A stretch of 64,000 nucleotides of DNA from Tsuneonella mangrovi (GCF_002269345.1 NZ_CP022889.1:1674001-1738000); one strand, 5' to 3'. Positions 24,295 through 33,488 are shown, numbered from the stretch's first letter. Notes: a model not told the origin generated them from the letters alone. Numbers and translations are program-made.

Positions 24295-26829
24295 ATGACC
24301 GATCAGCGTTTCGATCCGTCTGCGGCGGACGGGCGCTGGCAGCGCGCCTGGGATGAAGCGGGCAACTTCACCGCCGACTCTGGCAGCAACAAGCCCAAGA
24401 GCTACGTGCTCGAGATGTTCCCCTATCCATCGGGGCGCATCCATATCGGCCATGTGCGCAACTACACGATGGGCGACGTTCTGGCGCGCTACAAGAAAAT
24501 GCGCGGGCACGAAGTGCTCCACCCGATGGGGTGGGACGCATTCGGGATGCCGGCCGAGAACGCAGCGATGGAGAAGGGCGTCCACCCCGACGGCTGGACG
24601 CGGGCCAACATCGCCAACATGAAGGCGCAGCTGAAGCGCCTCGGCTTCGCGCTCGACTGGAGCCGCGAGCTCGCTACCTGCGACCCCGAATACTACGGCC
24701 ACGAACAGGCGCTGTTCCTCAAGCTCTACGAAGCAGGGCTGGTCTACCGCAAGGAAAGCGAGGTCAACTGGGACCCGGTCGACATGACCGTGCTCGCCAA
24801 CGAGCAGGTGATCGACGGCAAGGGTTGGCGCTCGGGCGCGGAGGTCGAAAAGCGCAAGCTTTCGCAGTGGTTCCTCAAGATCACCCAGTTCGCAGAAGAT
24901 TTGCTCGACGGGTTGGCGGGTCTCGACAAATGGCCCGACAAGGTGCGCCTGATGCAGGAAAACTGGATCGGCAAGAGCCAGGGCCTGCAGTTTCGCTTTG
25001 CGTTGTCAGATGGCGGCGAGGTCGAGGCCTACACCACCCGGCCCGACACGATCTTCGGCGCCAGCTTCGTCGCGGTTGCGCCCGACCACCCGATCGCGCA
25101 GCAGGTTGCCGCAAGCAATTGCGATGCCGCCAAGTTCGTCGAACAGTGCAAGCGCGGCGCGACCACCGCAGCGGCACTCGAAACCGCCGAAAAACTCGGG
25201 TTCGACACCGGGATTGGTGCGCTGCACCCGTTCACCGGCAAATACCTGCCGGTGTTCATCGCCAACTTCGTCTTGATGGACTACGGCACCGGCGCGGTGA
25301 TGGGCGTGCCGGGACACGACCAGCGCGACTTCGAATTCGCCACCAAGTACGAACTGCCGATCGAGCGCGTCGTCGCCAAGAGCCTCGAAGAGGCCGATGC
25401 GCCGTTCGTCGGCGAAGCCGAAGCGGGCGACGGGGTACTGGTCCATTCGGATTTCCTCGACGGGATGGGTGTGGCTGTCGCGATCGCCGCGGTCATCGCC
25501 CGCGCCGAGGCAGAAGGGTGGGGCGAAGGCCAGACCGTGTGGCGGCTGCGCGACTGGGGCGTTTCGCGCCAGCGTTACTGGGGCACGCCGATCCCGTTCA
25601 TCCACTGCGATGCATGCGGGATCGTCCCGGTGCCGGAAAGCCAGCTGCCGGTCGAACTGCCCGAAGACGTCGACTTCCAGACGCCGGGCAACCCGCTAGA
25701 ACGCCACCCGACGTGGAAGCACGTCGATTGCCCTCAGTGCGGCGGCAAGGCGACACGCGAAACCGACACGCTCGACACTTTCATCAATTCGAGCTGGTAC
25801 TTCCTGCGCTTTGCCAGCCAGCCGGCGGACAAACCGTTCGACAAGGCCGAAGTCGCCAAGTGGTTGCCTGTCGAACAGTATATCGGCGGGATCGAGCACG
25901 CGATCCTGCACTTGCTCTACGCCCGCTTCTGGACCCGCGCGCTCCAGCATATCGGCATGCTCGATTTTGCCGAGCCGTTTGCCAGCCTGTTTACGCAGGG
26001 GATGGTGACGCACGAGACCTATTCGCGCCGAGAAGGCGATCGCGAAGTGTGGTTCGGGCCTGAAGAAGTCGAGCGCACAGGCAACGGCGCGACATTGAAG
26101 GCTGACGGCAAGCCGGTGACGGTCGGCAAGGTCGTGAAGATGTCGAAGTCGAAGAAGAACGTCGTCGACCCCGATGCGATCGTCGCCCAGTATGGCGCCG
26201 ACGCAGTGCGCTGGTTCATGCTCAGCGACAGCCCGCCCGAACGCGACCTGCCGTGGTCGGAAGCCGGGATCGAAGGGTGCGGGCGGTTCGTCCAGCGATT
26301 GTGGCGAGTGGTTGCGAACGATCCCCAATGTGACGTCGACGCGCCGGCTAATCCTGGTCTCAAAAGACTGGCTCATCGCACGATCGCTGGTGTTGGCACC
26401 GATATCGAGGCGCTTCAGTTCAACAAGGCGGTCGCGAAGATCTATGAGTTCGTGAACGCCATCGAAAAGTCACACCCGTGTGCAGAGCAGATGGCCGCAA
26501 TCGCGATCCTGCCGCGCCTCATTTCGCCGATGATGCCCCATCTGGCAGAATCGATGCGGGAAGTTCTGGGAGACCGAATTTCGTCGCAACTGGTTGCCGA
26601 ATCGACTTGGCCTCCGGTTGATCCCGCTATGCTGGTCGATGACGAAGTGACCATCGCGGTGCAGGTCAAGGGCAAGCTGCGCGACACGCTGACCGTGGCC
26701 AAGGGTCTCGACAAGGCCGAGTTGGAGGCGCTTGCGCTCGCCAGCGAGAAAGTCCAGCGTTCGCTCGACGGAGCGGAAGTGCGCAAGGTGATCGTAGTGC
26801 CCGACAGGTTGGTCAACATCGTCGCATGA
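24295..26829 (+). CDS. leuS: Leucine-tRNA ligase
   Basis: 844 residues, full length for bacterial LeuRS. Class I signatures are [20 protein letters not shown] near residue 43 (HIGH-type) and [16 protein letters not shown] near 615 (KMSKS). The CP1 editing domain is inserted at about 220-420 ([39 protein letters not shown]). The zinc-finger-like [11 protein letters not shown] and CPQCGGK segments lie near 440-480. The C-terminal anticodon-binding and small alpha/beta domains end at [18 protein letters not shown] site precedes ATG 24295. The stop overlaps the lptE start (ATGA). Confidence 0.97.
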   Translation: MTDQRFDPSAADGRWQRAWDEAGNFTADSGSNKPKSYVLEMFPYPSGRIHIGHVRNYTMGDVLARYKKMRGHEVLHPMGWDAFGMPAENAAMEKGVHPDGWTRANIANMKAQLKRLGFALDWSRELATCDPEYYGHEQALFLKLYEAGLVYRKESEVNWDPVDMTVLANEQVIDGKGWRSGAEVEKRKLSQWFLKITQFAEDLLDGLAGLDKWPDKVRLMQENWIGKSQGLQFRFALSDGGEVEAYTTRPDTIFGASFVAVAPDHPIAQQVAASNCDAAKFVEQCKRGATTAAALETAEKLGFDTGIGALHPFTGKYLPVFIANFVLMDYGTGAVMGVPGHDQRDFEFATKYELPIERVVAKSLEEADAPFVGEAEAGDGVLVHSDFLDGMGVAVAIAAVIARAEAEGWGEGQTVWRLRDWGVSRQRYWGTPIPFIHCDACGIVPVPESQLPVELPEDVDFQTPGNPLERHPTWKHVDCPQCGGKATRETDTLDTFINSSWYFLRFASQPADKPFDKAEVAKWLPVEQYIGGIEHAILHLLYARFWTRALQHIGMLDFAEPFASLFTQGMVTHETYSRREGDREVWFGPEEVERTGNGATLKADGKPVTVGKVVKMSKSKKNVVDPDAIVAQYGADAVRWFMLSDSPPERDLPWSEAGIEGCGRFVQRLWRVVANDPQCDVDAPANPGLKRLAHRTIAGVGTDIEALQFNKAVAKIYEFVNAIEKSHPCAEQMAAIAILPRLISPMMPHLAESMREVLGDRISSQLVAESTWPPVDPAMLVDDEVTIAVQVKGKLRDTLTVAKGLDKAELEALALASEKVQRSLDGAEVRKVIVVPDRLVNIVA

Positions 26830-27326
26830 CAGCGCTGGCGCGCCTCCTCGCCGCGGGAGCGCTGGCGATGGGCCTTTCGGCGTGCGGGTTGCAGCCGATG
26901 TACGCCGGGGGCGGCAGCGGCACTGTCGCGCGCGGGATGGCGGCAGTCGAAGTCCCGCCGATCGAAGGCCAATCGGGCTGGTTGATGCGCAATGCGCTGA
27001 CCGATCGGCTCGATGCCGGCGGAAGCTCGACGCCGCGCTACAAACTGGTCGTCCGGCTCGACGATCAGCTCGAAGGGCTCGGCGTGCTGAGCGACGGCAC
27101 GGTCGGCCGCGAACGCCGCACGCTGCGCGCGCGTTACCAGCTCGTCAGCCTCGATACGGGGCAGATCCTGCTTGACGCGACGTCGGGCTCGGACGCCGGT
27201 ATCGACGTAGTGTCGAGCGAATACGCCACGATTGCCGCCGAACAAACCGCGCTCGAGAACCTGACCAAGGTCGTCGCCGACAAGATCGTTACGCAGGTCG
27301 CGCTCACCTTGCGCGAACAGAAGTGA
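26826..27326 (+). CDS. lptE: LPS-assembly lipoprotein LptE
   Basis: 166 residues. The signal peptide ends in the lipobox [14 protein letters not shown] with lipidation on C20, typical of LptE ([10 protein letters not shown] is almost diagnostic in alphaproteobacteria). The mature domain has [20 protein letters not shown] and [20 protein letters not shown]. LptE plugs the LptD barrel in the outer membrane and is needed for lipopolysaccharide insertion. It overlaps leuS by four bases and the holA GTG start by four bases, the standard alphaproteobacterial order leuS-lptE-holA. Confidence 0.93.
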   Translation: MTALARLLAAGALAMGLSACGLQPMYAGGGSGTVARGMAAVEVPPIEGQSGWLMRNALTDRLDAGGSSTPRYKLVVRLDDQLEGLGVLSDGTVGRERRTLRARYQLVSLDTGQILLDATSGSDAGIDVVSSEYATIAAEQTALENLTKVVADKIVTQVALTLREQK

Positions 27327-28369
27327 AGGCGACCCAGCGCGACTTCGCCAGCATGGCCCCGCGTGCCGCCCGCAGCGCGCGCGTCTTCTTCTTCTGCGGG
27401 CCCGACGAAGCCGGCGCCAACGCCGCAGCGCAGCGCATCGCCGCGATGATCGAGAATCCGGGCGAACGGGTCGAACTGGCTGGCGGCGACCTGAGGCGCG
27501 ACCCGGTCCTGCTCGACGACGAGGCCCGCTCGACTTCGCTGTTTGCGGGCAGTCGCCACATTTTCGTGCGCGCAACCGGCGACGAAGCGCACGACGCGGT
27601 TGCCAACCTGCTCGCCGCGATCGACGCGGGCGAGGGCGACCCTTGTGCCGTGCTGATCGTCGCAACTTCGGCGACCGACAAGGCGCGTACCGCCAAGCTG
27701 CTCGAGAAGCGAGACGATGCGCTGGTGGCAATGTTCTGGCCGCCAGACCTGGCGCAAGTGCGCGACGCAGTCCGCACGATGGGAGACGAAGCAGGCCTGC
27801 GCCTCAGCGGCCCGATGGCGGAGCGGATCGCGCGAGCCACCGGGCTCGACGTGCTGCTCGCCCAGTCGGAAGTCGCCAAGCTGGCGCTCTATCTCGACGC
27901 CACTCCCGAAGCACCCGCGACGGTCGATGCCGAAGCGCTCGATGCGGTGGGCGCGCGTACCGAGGAAGACGGGTTCATGCCGCTGGTCAACGCGGTCCTG
28001 TCAGGGAAGACGGCGCAGCTTGCAGGTGAACTTCACCGGATGCGCGAGCTTGGGCTCAACCCGGTCGGACTGCTGCTGGCGTTCGAACGCCGCGCTGCAC
28101 AGCTTGCCCAGCTCGATGCGCGCATGGGTCCGGGCCAGAACCCGCGCAATTTCGTGCAGGGCGAAAGCAAGGCCCGGCGCGTGTTCTTCAAGGACGTGCC
28201 CGACCTGGCCGATCAGTTGTCGATCTGGCGCGGCAAGCGGCTCGACCGGCTGGTCGCGCGGCTGGTCGAACTGCACCGCGAACTGCTCGCGAACAATGCC
28301 GCCGGGGAAACCCTGCTGGCACAGGCACTTGCCGGGATTGCCATGACCGGACGCAAAGCCGCACACTAA
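27323..28369 (+). CDS. holA: DNA polymerase III subunit delta
   Basis: 348 residues from a GTG start overlapping the lptE stop. The delta subunit opens the beta clamp within the clamp loader. Visible features: ARVFFFCGPDEAGANAAAQR near residue 18 (AAA-like first strand), LFAGSRHIFVRATGDEAHDA near 75, the central GLDVLLAQSEVAKLALYLDA near 175, and the C-terminal collar helix region GLNPVGLLLAFERRAAQLAQ near 245. Length and order match HolA. As usual for delta, a functional Walker A motif is absent. Confidence 0.93.
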   Translation: MKATQRDFASMAPRAARSARVFFFCGPDEAGANAAAQRIAAMIENPGERVELAGGDLRRDPVLLDDEARSTSLFAGSRHIFVRATGDEAHDAVANLLAAIDAGEGDPCAVLIVATSATDKARTAKLLEKRDDALVAMFWPPDLAQVRDAVRTMGDEAGLRLSGPMAERIARATGLDVLLAQSEVAKLALYLDATPEAPATVDAEALDAVGARTEEDGFMPLVNAVLSGKTAQLAGELHRMRELGLNPVGLLLAFERRAAQLAQLDARMGPGQNPRNFVQGESKARRVFFKDVPDLADQLSIWRGKRLDRLVARLVELHRELLANNAAGETLLAQALAGIAMTGRKAAH

Positions 28370-28421
28370 CCACTTCAATCGCCTGCGCAAATTGCCTAGG
28401 GTAAATCGGCACATAACCACA

Positions 28422-28468
28422 ATGAGGATCGCCGCGGCATCGCCAAGCGGTGCCGCCAGAAAATGATG
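28422..28468 (+). promoter_or_regulatory. Mini-ORF and hairpin-bridged ribosome-binding site of the sugar transferase
   Basis: A 14-codon frame (ATG 28422, MRIAAASPSGAARK) ends at TGA 28464-28466, overlapping the tandem start codons ATG 28463 and ATG 28466. A hairpin (28434-28456) with arms GCGGCA/TGCCGC and an inner CGC/GCG stem separates GAGGA (28424-28428) from the start. If the hairpin forms, the GAGGA-to-ATG distance shrinks from 34 to 11 bases. No other Shine-Dalgarno is present. Confidence 0.4.
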
Positions 28469-29845
28469 GACGCGGGAAGACCTGAGAGACAAGCTACGAT
28501 CGCGGTTCCGATCGCATCGGTCGAGCGACGTCGCCTGCGGGCCTACATCGTGATCATGCTGGCCGATGTCGCGGCCATGTTTGGCGCATTTACGCTCGTC
28601 GGCATCGCCTATCTCGACTGGCAGCCGGTGCGGACTGCATTGGCGCAAGCGGACTTGCTGCTCCCGATCTACCTGACGCTGGCGCTGTATGAGCGCGCCT
28701 ATTCACTCAAGGCGCTTGAGAATCTGGCATTCGCCATCCGCAGGGCTCTCATTGCGCTTGTCCTGGCAGCGATCCTGCTGCTGACGATCTGGTTCCTCGC
28801 CAAGTCGACCGCGGATTTCTCCCGCGTGGTCTCAGTGGGCGGCTTTGTCCTGACCGCGGCAGGGATCGTGACGATCCGGCTGGCAATGGCCCGTTGGGTC
28901 GCCGCCAAGTGGGGTGGACGGGCGTCAAATGTCCTGCTGATCGACGCCGGTGGCCCGCCAGCGAAGATCGACCACGCCCATCGGATCGATGCCGGGGCGC
29001 TTGGGTTGGCGCCCGATCGCGACGATCCGCACGCACTCGACCGCATCGGCCAGCTACTGTTGAATGTCGACCGGGTGATCGTCAGTTGCCCGTTGTCCGC
29101 GCGGCTCGACTGGGCGTTCGTGCTGCGTGCCGCCGGGGCGTGGGGGGAAATCGTGACTGACCAGGTCGCCGACCTCGAGCCGATCGGCCTCTCGGTCACA
29201 CCCGAATGCACTGCGCTGGTCGTCTCCTCCGGCCCACTGGGCCTGCAGCAACGCGCGATCAAGCGCGCATTCGACCTGGCTCTGGCAATCACCCTGTTGC
29301 CGCTCTTGGCGGTGCCGATGATCGTGGTTGCCGCGCTCATCAAGCTTACCGACGGCGGGTCGGTCTTGTTCGTCCAGCAGCGGCTGGGTCGGCGCAATCG
29401 CTTCTTCGATTTGTACAAGTTTCGCTCGATGAAAGTGACCGCCAGCGGTGAAGACGGGAGCGTTTCGGCATCACGAGACGATGCCAGGGTCACCTGGATC
29501 GGGCGATTCATTCGCCGCACAAGCATCGACGAAGTGCCTCAACTTTTAAACGTGTTACGCGGCGATATGAGTATCGTCGGGCCGCGGCCGCACGCGCTCG
29601 GATCGCACGCGGGAGAAAAACTGTTCTGGGAAGTCGACCGCGCCTATTGGCAGCGCCATGCGCTCAAGCCGGGGATGACCGGCCTCGCCCAGGTGCGCGG
29701 CCTGCGCGGCGCGACGGACGCGGAAGCGGACCTTTCCGACAGGCTTACCGCTGATCTTGAATATATTCGCGGGTGGACGATCTGGCGCGACATGCTGATC
29801 GTCCTGCGCACCTTCAGGGTGCTCCTGCACCCACGCGCGTATTGA
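28463..29845 (+). CDS. Exopolysaccharide-type polyprenyl-phosphate sugar transferase
   Basis: 460 residues (tandem ATGs at 28463 and 28466). The N-terminal half has four hydrophobic segments (YIVIMLADVAAMFGAFTLVG; ALIALVLAAILLLTIWFLAK) and a nucleotide-binding-like region (ASNVLLIDAGGPPAKIDHAH). The C-terminal bacterial sugar transferase domain has FDLALAITLLPLLAVPMIVV near residue 270, GRRNRFFDLYKFRSMKV near 310, FIRRTSIDEVPQLLNVLRGD near 350, and MSIVGPRPHALG. Such WcaJ/PssY-type enzymes put the first sugar phosphate onto undecaprenyl phosphate at the inner membrane. Its stop is seven bases from the convergent lptA stop. It stands alone here, with no polysaccharide cluster around it. Confidence 0.92.
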   Translation: MMDAGRPERQATIAVPIASVERRRLRAYIVIMLADVAAMFGAFTLVGIAYLDWQPVRTALAQADLLLPIYLTLALYERAYSLKALENLAFAIRRALIALVLAAILLLTIWFLAKSTADFSRVVSVGGFVLTAAGIVTIRLAMARWVAAKWGGRASNVLLIDAGGPPAKIDHAHRIDAGALGLAPDRDDPHALDRIGQLLLNVDRVIVSCPLSARLDWAFVLRAAGAWGEIVTDQVADLEPIGLSVTPECTALVVSSGPLGLQQRAIKRAFDLALAITLLPLLAVPMIVVAALIKLTDGGSVLFVQQRLGRRNRFFDLYKFRSMKVTASGEDGSVSASRDDARVTWIGRFIRRTSIDEVPQLLNVLRGDMSIVGPRPHALGSHAGEKLFWEVDRAYWQRHALKPGMTGLAQVRGLRGATDAEADLSDRLTADLEYIRGWTIWRDMLIVLRTFRVLLHPRAY

Positions 29846-29852
29846 CGCGAGG

Positions 29853-30449
29853 CTATTGATGCTCGGTCGAGTTGTCGCTCGTCTTGCTTTTCGGGACCGA
29901 AAACGATCCGGTCACCCGCCCGCCATCTGTAGAAGTATTTCCGCCGCCGACCGGCGCCGAACCGCTGGCATTACCATCGACACTCGAAACCCCGCTCCTC
30001 AGATCGATTACCAGCCGCCCGCCGCTCAGTGCATCGCTTCCCCGATTGAGCTGGACTCCGCCGGCCATCGTGATGATCTGCCGATCGAAATCGTATACTG
30101 CGACATCGCCACTGGCCCGCTCATTGCCACGCCTCACGGTAACCCCGCCAGTTGCCATGATCCGCTGGATCTTGAGCGATCCCTGATTGGTATAGTTGAT
30201 GATCGTGCGCGCTGCGTGCAGCTCGAGCCCGGCCTGGGTGATGTCGACATTGCCGGTCAGCAGCACGCGGTTCTGCTTGTCCTGCAGTTCGATCCGGTCG
30301 GCCGCATAGTTCACCGGGGCATCCGAATTATGTCCGGCGATCGCTTGCGCACCGGCCTGGATGCCGGCCATCGCCACGCAAGTAAGCACGAATCCCAGCG
30401 TAGCGTGGCGTGCGGCGGTTAGCAGGTGCGGGGAAATACGGTCGTTCAT
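29853..30449 (-). CDS. lptA: LPS transport periplasmic protein LptA
   Basis: 198 residues with an N-terminal signal (FVLTCVAMAGIQAGAQA). The OstA/LptA beta-jellyroll follows: VNYAADRIELQDKQNRVLLT near residue 45, AARTIINYTNQGSLKIQRIM near 80, then GGVTVRRGNERASGDVAVYD and GGVQLNRGSDALSGGRLVID. LptA forms the periplasmic bridge that carries lipopolysaccharide from LptC to LptD. The C-terminus is a Ser/Thr/Gly-rich tail. The ATG overlaps the lptC stop (ATGA). The lptB gene, often next, is not present. Confidence 0.92.
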   Translation of the reverse strand: MNDRISPHLLTAARHATLGFVLTCVAMAGIQAGAQAIAGHNSDAPVNYAADRIELQDKQNRVLLTGNVDITQAGLELHAARTIINYTNQGSLKIQRIMATGGVTVRRGNERASGDVAVYDFDRQIITMAGGVQLNRGSDALSGGRLVIDLRSGVSSVDGNASGSAPVGGGNTSTDGGRVTGSFSVPKSKTSDNSTEHQ

Positions 30450-31117
30450 GGTGTTGGCACCTCGAGTTTGCCGGGAATCATGCGCAGGCGCGCATTGCCG
30501 TCGAGCGTGATCGTGCGTTCGGCGAGGTTGGCGATGAGGCGGTCCGCCGAAAAAGTCCCGGCGGGAACTTCGCCCGAGACCCCGTCGTTGCCGACCAGGA
30601 TTCGCTCGGGCAGGTTGAGCGAGACCCCGCTCGCGACGAGCTTGTAGCCATCGGCTGCGAACACCCGGATAGCACCGTCCACGGTGACGACTTCGCTGCG
30701 GATATCGTATTGCCCGGCGGGCGCGGAAATCTGCGCTGGACCGTCCGTCAGCAAGATGCGTCCGACGATCTGGCTCATCCGCACGATGCCTTCTTCGCTC
30801 GAACGCTGCACTGCACTCGCGGCAGTAAGCGAAAACGGCCGCCCGCGATTGTCCTGCCCGCGATACATCGCGTTGCTGAGCCGCAACCGCTCGTTGATCA
30901 TCGCAACCTTGTTCTTGTCGAGCAGGAAGCTGACTTCGCCACGCGGGCTGAGCGGCGTGATAACCATCAGCGCCGCCACCATGCCCACCGCCATAGGGAG
31001 CGCCTTGCCCAGAAAAGTCACTAGCCGATCGTGCGATCCACCGGGCGCGGCGAAGTGCTGGCGCGCGTTGCGCAGCCGCTTGGCCTCGTCGGTCTCGATC
31101 TGCTCTTCGACTGTCAT
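30446..31117 (-). CDS. lptC: LPS export ABC transporter periplasmic protein LptC
   Basis: 223 residues from ATG 31117 (MTVEEQIETDEAKRLRNARQ); the frame is open further upstream, but this ATG gives the family's N-terminus. One membrane anchor, ALPMAVGMVAALMVITPLS, is near residue 42, followed by the LptC jellyroll (VAMINERLRLSNAMYRGQDN; GRPFSLTAASAVQRSSEEGI; GQYDIRSEVVTVDGAIRVFA). LptC passes lipopolysaccharide from the LptBFG transporter to LptA. It lies 28 bases after rnd and overlaps lptA, so the order is rnd-lptC-lptA. Confidence 0.92.
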   Translation of the reverse strand: MTVEEQIETDEAKRLRNARQHFAAPGGSHDRLVTFLGKALPMAVGMVAALMVITPLSPRGEVSFLLDKNKVAMINERLRLSNAMYRGQDNRGRPFSLTAASAVQRSSEEGIVRMSQIVGRILLTDGPAQISAPAGQYDIRSEVVTVDGAIRVFAADGYKLVASGVSLNLPERILVGNDGVSGEVPAGTFSADRLIANLAERTITLDGNARLRMIPGKLEVPTP

Positions 31118-31145
31118 CCGTCCCGCACTCCGGGTAGTGCGCCCC

Positions 31146-31766
31146 TCATTCGTGACTGAAGATGTCCTTGTCCGCCCAACCGGCAATGTCGAGCCGCGCC
31201 CGGGTCGGCAGGAAGTCGAAGCACGCCTGGGCGATCTCACTGCGCCCTTCGCGATCGAGGCGTTCGGCGAGGACGTCGCGCAAGGCGTGGAGGTAGCGCA
31301 CATCGGATGCCGCGTAGTCGCGCTGCGCTTCGCTCAGTTCGGGCGCGCCCCAGTCGCTCGATTGCTGCTGCTTGGAAATTTCGCCGCCGAGCAGCTCGGT
31401 GACGATGTTCTTGAGGCCGTGCCGATCGGTATAGGTCCGGGTCAGCTTGCTGGCGATCTTGGTGCAGAACACCGGCGCTGCCATGACGCCAAGATAGTAT
31501 TCGATCGCTGCAAGATCGAATCGGGCGAAGTGATAGAGCTTGAGCCTTGCGGGATCGCCCAGCAGCGCCTTCAGGTTAGGCGCATCGTACGCACTGCCGA
31601 CCTTGAAACGCACAAGATGCTCATCGCCGCTGCCATCGCTCAACTGCACCACGCAAAGCCGGTCGCGGTGAGTCACCAGGCCCATCGTCTCTGTATCGAC
31701 TGCGATCGGCCCGCTTCCGGCCAAAACCCCGGCGGGCAGGTCTTCTTCATGGAAATGCACTGTCAT
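31146..31766 (-). CDS. rnd: Ribonuclease D-type 3'-5' exonuclease
   Basis: 206 residues from ATG 31766 (MTVHFHEEDLP). It has the DEDDy exonuclease motifs: IAVDTETMGLVTHRDRLCVV near residue 22 (DxE), KLYHFARFDLAAIEYYLG near 77 (second Asp), and LSEAQRDYAASDVRYLHALR near 145 (Y and final D). It lacks the HRDC domains of the long E. coli RNase D, as is usual for short alphaproteobacterial homologues. It probably trims tRNA and other small RNA 3' ends. It is divergent from ung (79 bases between starts) and leads the lptC-lptA operon. Confidence 0.88.
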   Translation of the reverse strand: MTVHFHEEDLPAGVLAGSGPIAVDTETMGLVTHRDRLCVVQLSDGSGDEHLVRFKVGSAYDAPNLKALLGDPARLKLYHFARFDLAAIEYYLGVMAAPVFCTKIASKLTRTYTDRHGLKNIVTELLGGEISKQQQSSDWGAPELSEAQRDYAASDVRYLHALRDVLAERLDREGRSEIAQACFDFLPTRARLDIAGWADKDIFSHE

Positions 31767-31845
31767 CGTCGATGTCCTTAGGGCGATTGGGGATAGAGGG
31801 GAAGAGGCGCTGGCGAGCCAGTTCGTCGGGGCGTAGCGAACGGAC

Positions 31846-32538
31846 ATGGCGAGCGAAGAGATCCCTGACAGTTGGCAAGCCGCTCTCGAGCCGGTGCTCG
31901 CAACGCCGGAAGCGCGGCGGTTGGGCGGCTGGCTGCGAGCGGAAGAAGCCGCAGGCAAAGCGATCTACCCGCCGCGCGGCAGCAGGTTGCGGGCGCTCGA
32001 ACTGACGCCGCTGGACAAGGTCAAGGTCGTGATCCTCGGGCAGGACCCGTATCATGGGCCGGGCCAGGCGATGGGGCTGTGCTTTGCCGTTCCGGACGGC
32101 GTACAGGTGCCGCCAAGCCTCGTGAACATCTACAAGGAACTCGAAAGCGATCTCGGAATCGCCCCGCCCGATTACGGCGACCTTTCCGCATGGGCGCGGC
32201 GCGGGGTCTTGCTGCTCAACAACAGCCTGACCGTAGAAGGCGGGAAGGCGGGCAGTCACGCCGGGCGCGGCTGGGACGCAATTACCGATGCCTGCGTGGC
32301 GGCGGTTGCGAAGCGCAGCGACCCCACCGTCTTCGTCCTGTGGGGCAGCCATGCCCAGGCCAAGGCAGCGCGGATCCCGGAATTGCAGGGCGATTCCCCG
32401 CACCTGGTCATCCGTAGCCCGCACCCGAGCCCGCTATCGGCCTATAGGGGGTTTTTCGGATCGAAACCGTTCAGCCGCACGAATGCATTTCTCGAACAAG
32501 CCGGGCGCGGTGCGATCGACTGGGATCCCGCGCACTAG
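31846..32538 (+). CDS. ung: Uracil-DNA glycosylase (family 1)
   Basis: 230 residues. The motifs are those of family-1 UDG: VVILGQDPYHGPGQAMGLCF near residue 61 (water-activating Asp in GQDPYH), GVLLLNNSLTVEGGKAGSHA near 117, VFVLWGSHAQAKA near 162, and HPSPLSAYRGFFGSKPFS near 190 (Leu intercalation loop HPSPLSAYRG). The enzyme removes uracil from DNA to start base-excision repair. It is transcribed alone towards the convergent LuxR-type gene, with a hairpin-rich 197-base gap downstream. Confidence 0.97.
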   Translation: MASEEIPDSWQAALEPVLATPEARRLGGWLRAEEAAGKAIYPPRGSRLRALELTPLDKVKVVILGQDPYHGPGQAMGLCFAVPDGVQVPPSLVNIYKELESDLGIAPPDYGDLSAWARRGVLLLNNSLTVEGGKAGSHAGRGWDAITDACVAAVAKRSDPTVFVLWGSHAQAKAARIPELQGDSPHLVIRSPHPSPLSAYRGFFGSKPFSRTNAFLEQAGRGAIDWDPAH

Positions 32539-32735
32539 CCGCCAGGCCCAGACAGTCAGGATTGCCGGTAGCGGGTCCGGTGCGTCGTGCCGAATTGGGG
32601 AGAAACACACGACGCACCGTCTGCCCGCAGTGCGGCCCGAAGGGCAGTTGCCAGTGCCCTAGGGGATGCAACTGCAACAATCATGTCATCCAATTGACCG
32701 ACATCGCGTGCGGTGCAACCGTCGCAGCGCAGCAC
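32539..32735. other. Hairpin-rich intergenic segment between convergent ung and luxR-type genes
   Basis: The gap contains several strong foldbacks. CGGTGCGTCGTG (32578-32589) is the exact complement of CACGACGCACCG (32608-32619) with an 18-base loop. GCAGTTGC (32644-32651) complements GCAACTGC (32668-32675), in competition with AGGGCA/TGCCCT (32641-32646/32655-32660). GCACT-C-AGTGC (32732-32742) runs into the luxR stop. No U-tract follows any of them. It could be a bidirectional termination region or a small structured RNA; a Cys-rich open frame crosses it but has no stop of its own. Confidence 0.4.
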
Positions 32736-33488
32736 TCAGTGCGGGCGGCCCGGGTGCTTGCCGGTGACGACCAGTCCAAGTGCGAGTGCCTGGACCGCTG
32801 CCGAGGTGCGGTCGGCCACGCCCAGCTTGGCAAAGATCCGCTTGACGTAGACATCGACCGAACTCGCGGCGATATCGAGCAATTGCGCGATCACCGCATT
32901 GCTCTTCCCTTGGGCCAGGAGGTTGAGAACCTCGGTCTCCCGACCCGACAACTTGGGCATGTTCCCGGGGAATGGATCGGACAGGCGCAGGTAGCGCTGA
33001 TAAGCAACCCGCGCAGACGTCTCGACCTTGAGCATCGTCGAAATATCGAACTGCGCACCCTCGAATGGCAGCCCGACACCGATAAACCCGCAGCGCGCGA
33101 ACGGTCCGAAACACGGCACTGCGATGCCTCGTTCGAACCCGTGCCCTGCGCTTCGCGTCATGTAATCGCGTTCGTACGCCCGAAGCTTCGCGTCGCCAAG
33201 CTCGTCATGCCACTTGAATGCTCCGCGCCGCGTGATCGCGATGCTCGGCAAAGGATCGTTGAGATAGTCGCCCGCGCGATAGGCATCTTCCCATTCGATC
33301 GGAAAACCGCAGTTGACCATGTAACGACCGATACGAGGATCGGAAACGACTGGCGCAAGGAAGTAGGCTGCGCCAAACCCGAGGCTGCGAAACGCGTCGA
33401 GCGCGCGCGCGCGCACCTCCTCGGTCGTTGCGCCGGATTTGATGCGTTCGATGAGCGGCCAGAAGCCGTCGTCTTCCCCGTTCGCCAT
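32736..33488 (-). CDS. LuxR family transcriptional regulator with autoinducer-binding domain
   Basis: 250 residues. The start at 33488 (MANGEDDGFW) was chosen because GGAGGA lies six bases upstream; the frame is open to an earlier ATG at 33563. The N-terminal domain resembles acyl-homoserine-lactone-binding domains: W66, Y70, D78-P79 and W93 occupy the positions of the TraR signal-binding residues. The C-terminal LuxR HTH is KLSGRETEVLNLLAQGKSNA followed by SSVDVYVKRIFAKLGVADRT. It is a likely quorum-sensing-type activator or repressor. No luxI-type synthase occurs in the window, so it may be a solo receptor. It is divergent from the DksA-like gene. Confidence 0.88.
   Translation of the reverse strand: MANGEDDGFWPLIERIKSGATTEEVRARALDAFRSLGFGAAYFLAPVVSDPRIGRYMVNCGFPIEWEDAYRAGDYLNDPLPSIAITRRGAFKWHDELGDAKLRAYERDYMTRSAGHGFERGIAVPCFGPFARCGFIGVGLPFEGAQFDISTMLKVETSARVAYQRYLRLSDPFPGNMPKLSGRETEVLNLLAQGKSNAVIAQLLDIAASSVDVYVKRIFAKLGVADRTSAAVQALALGLVVTGKHPGRPH

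Noticed and set aside
28463-29845. The sugar transferase as part of the exosortase-linked glycan cluster
   Set aside because: It is 12 kb away from the glycosyltransferase and ligase, with housekeeping genes between, so a shared operon or cluster cannot be claimed.
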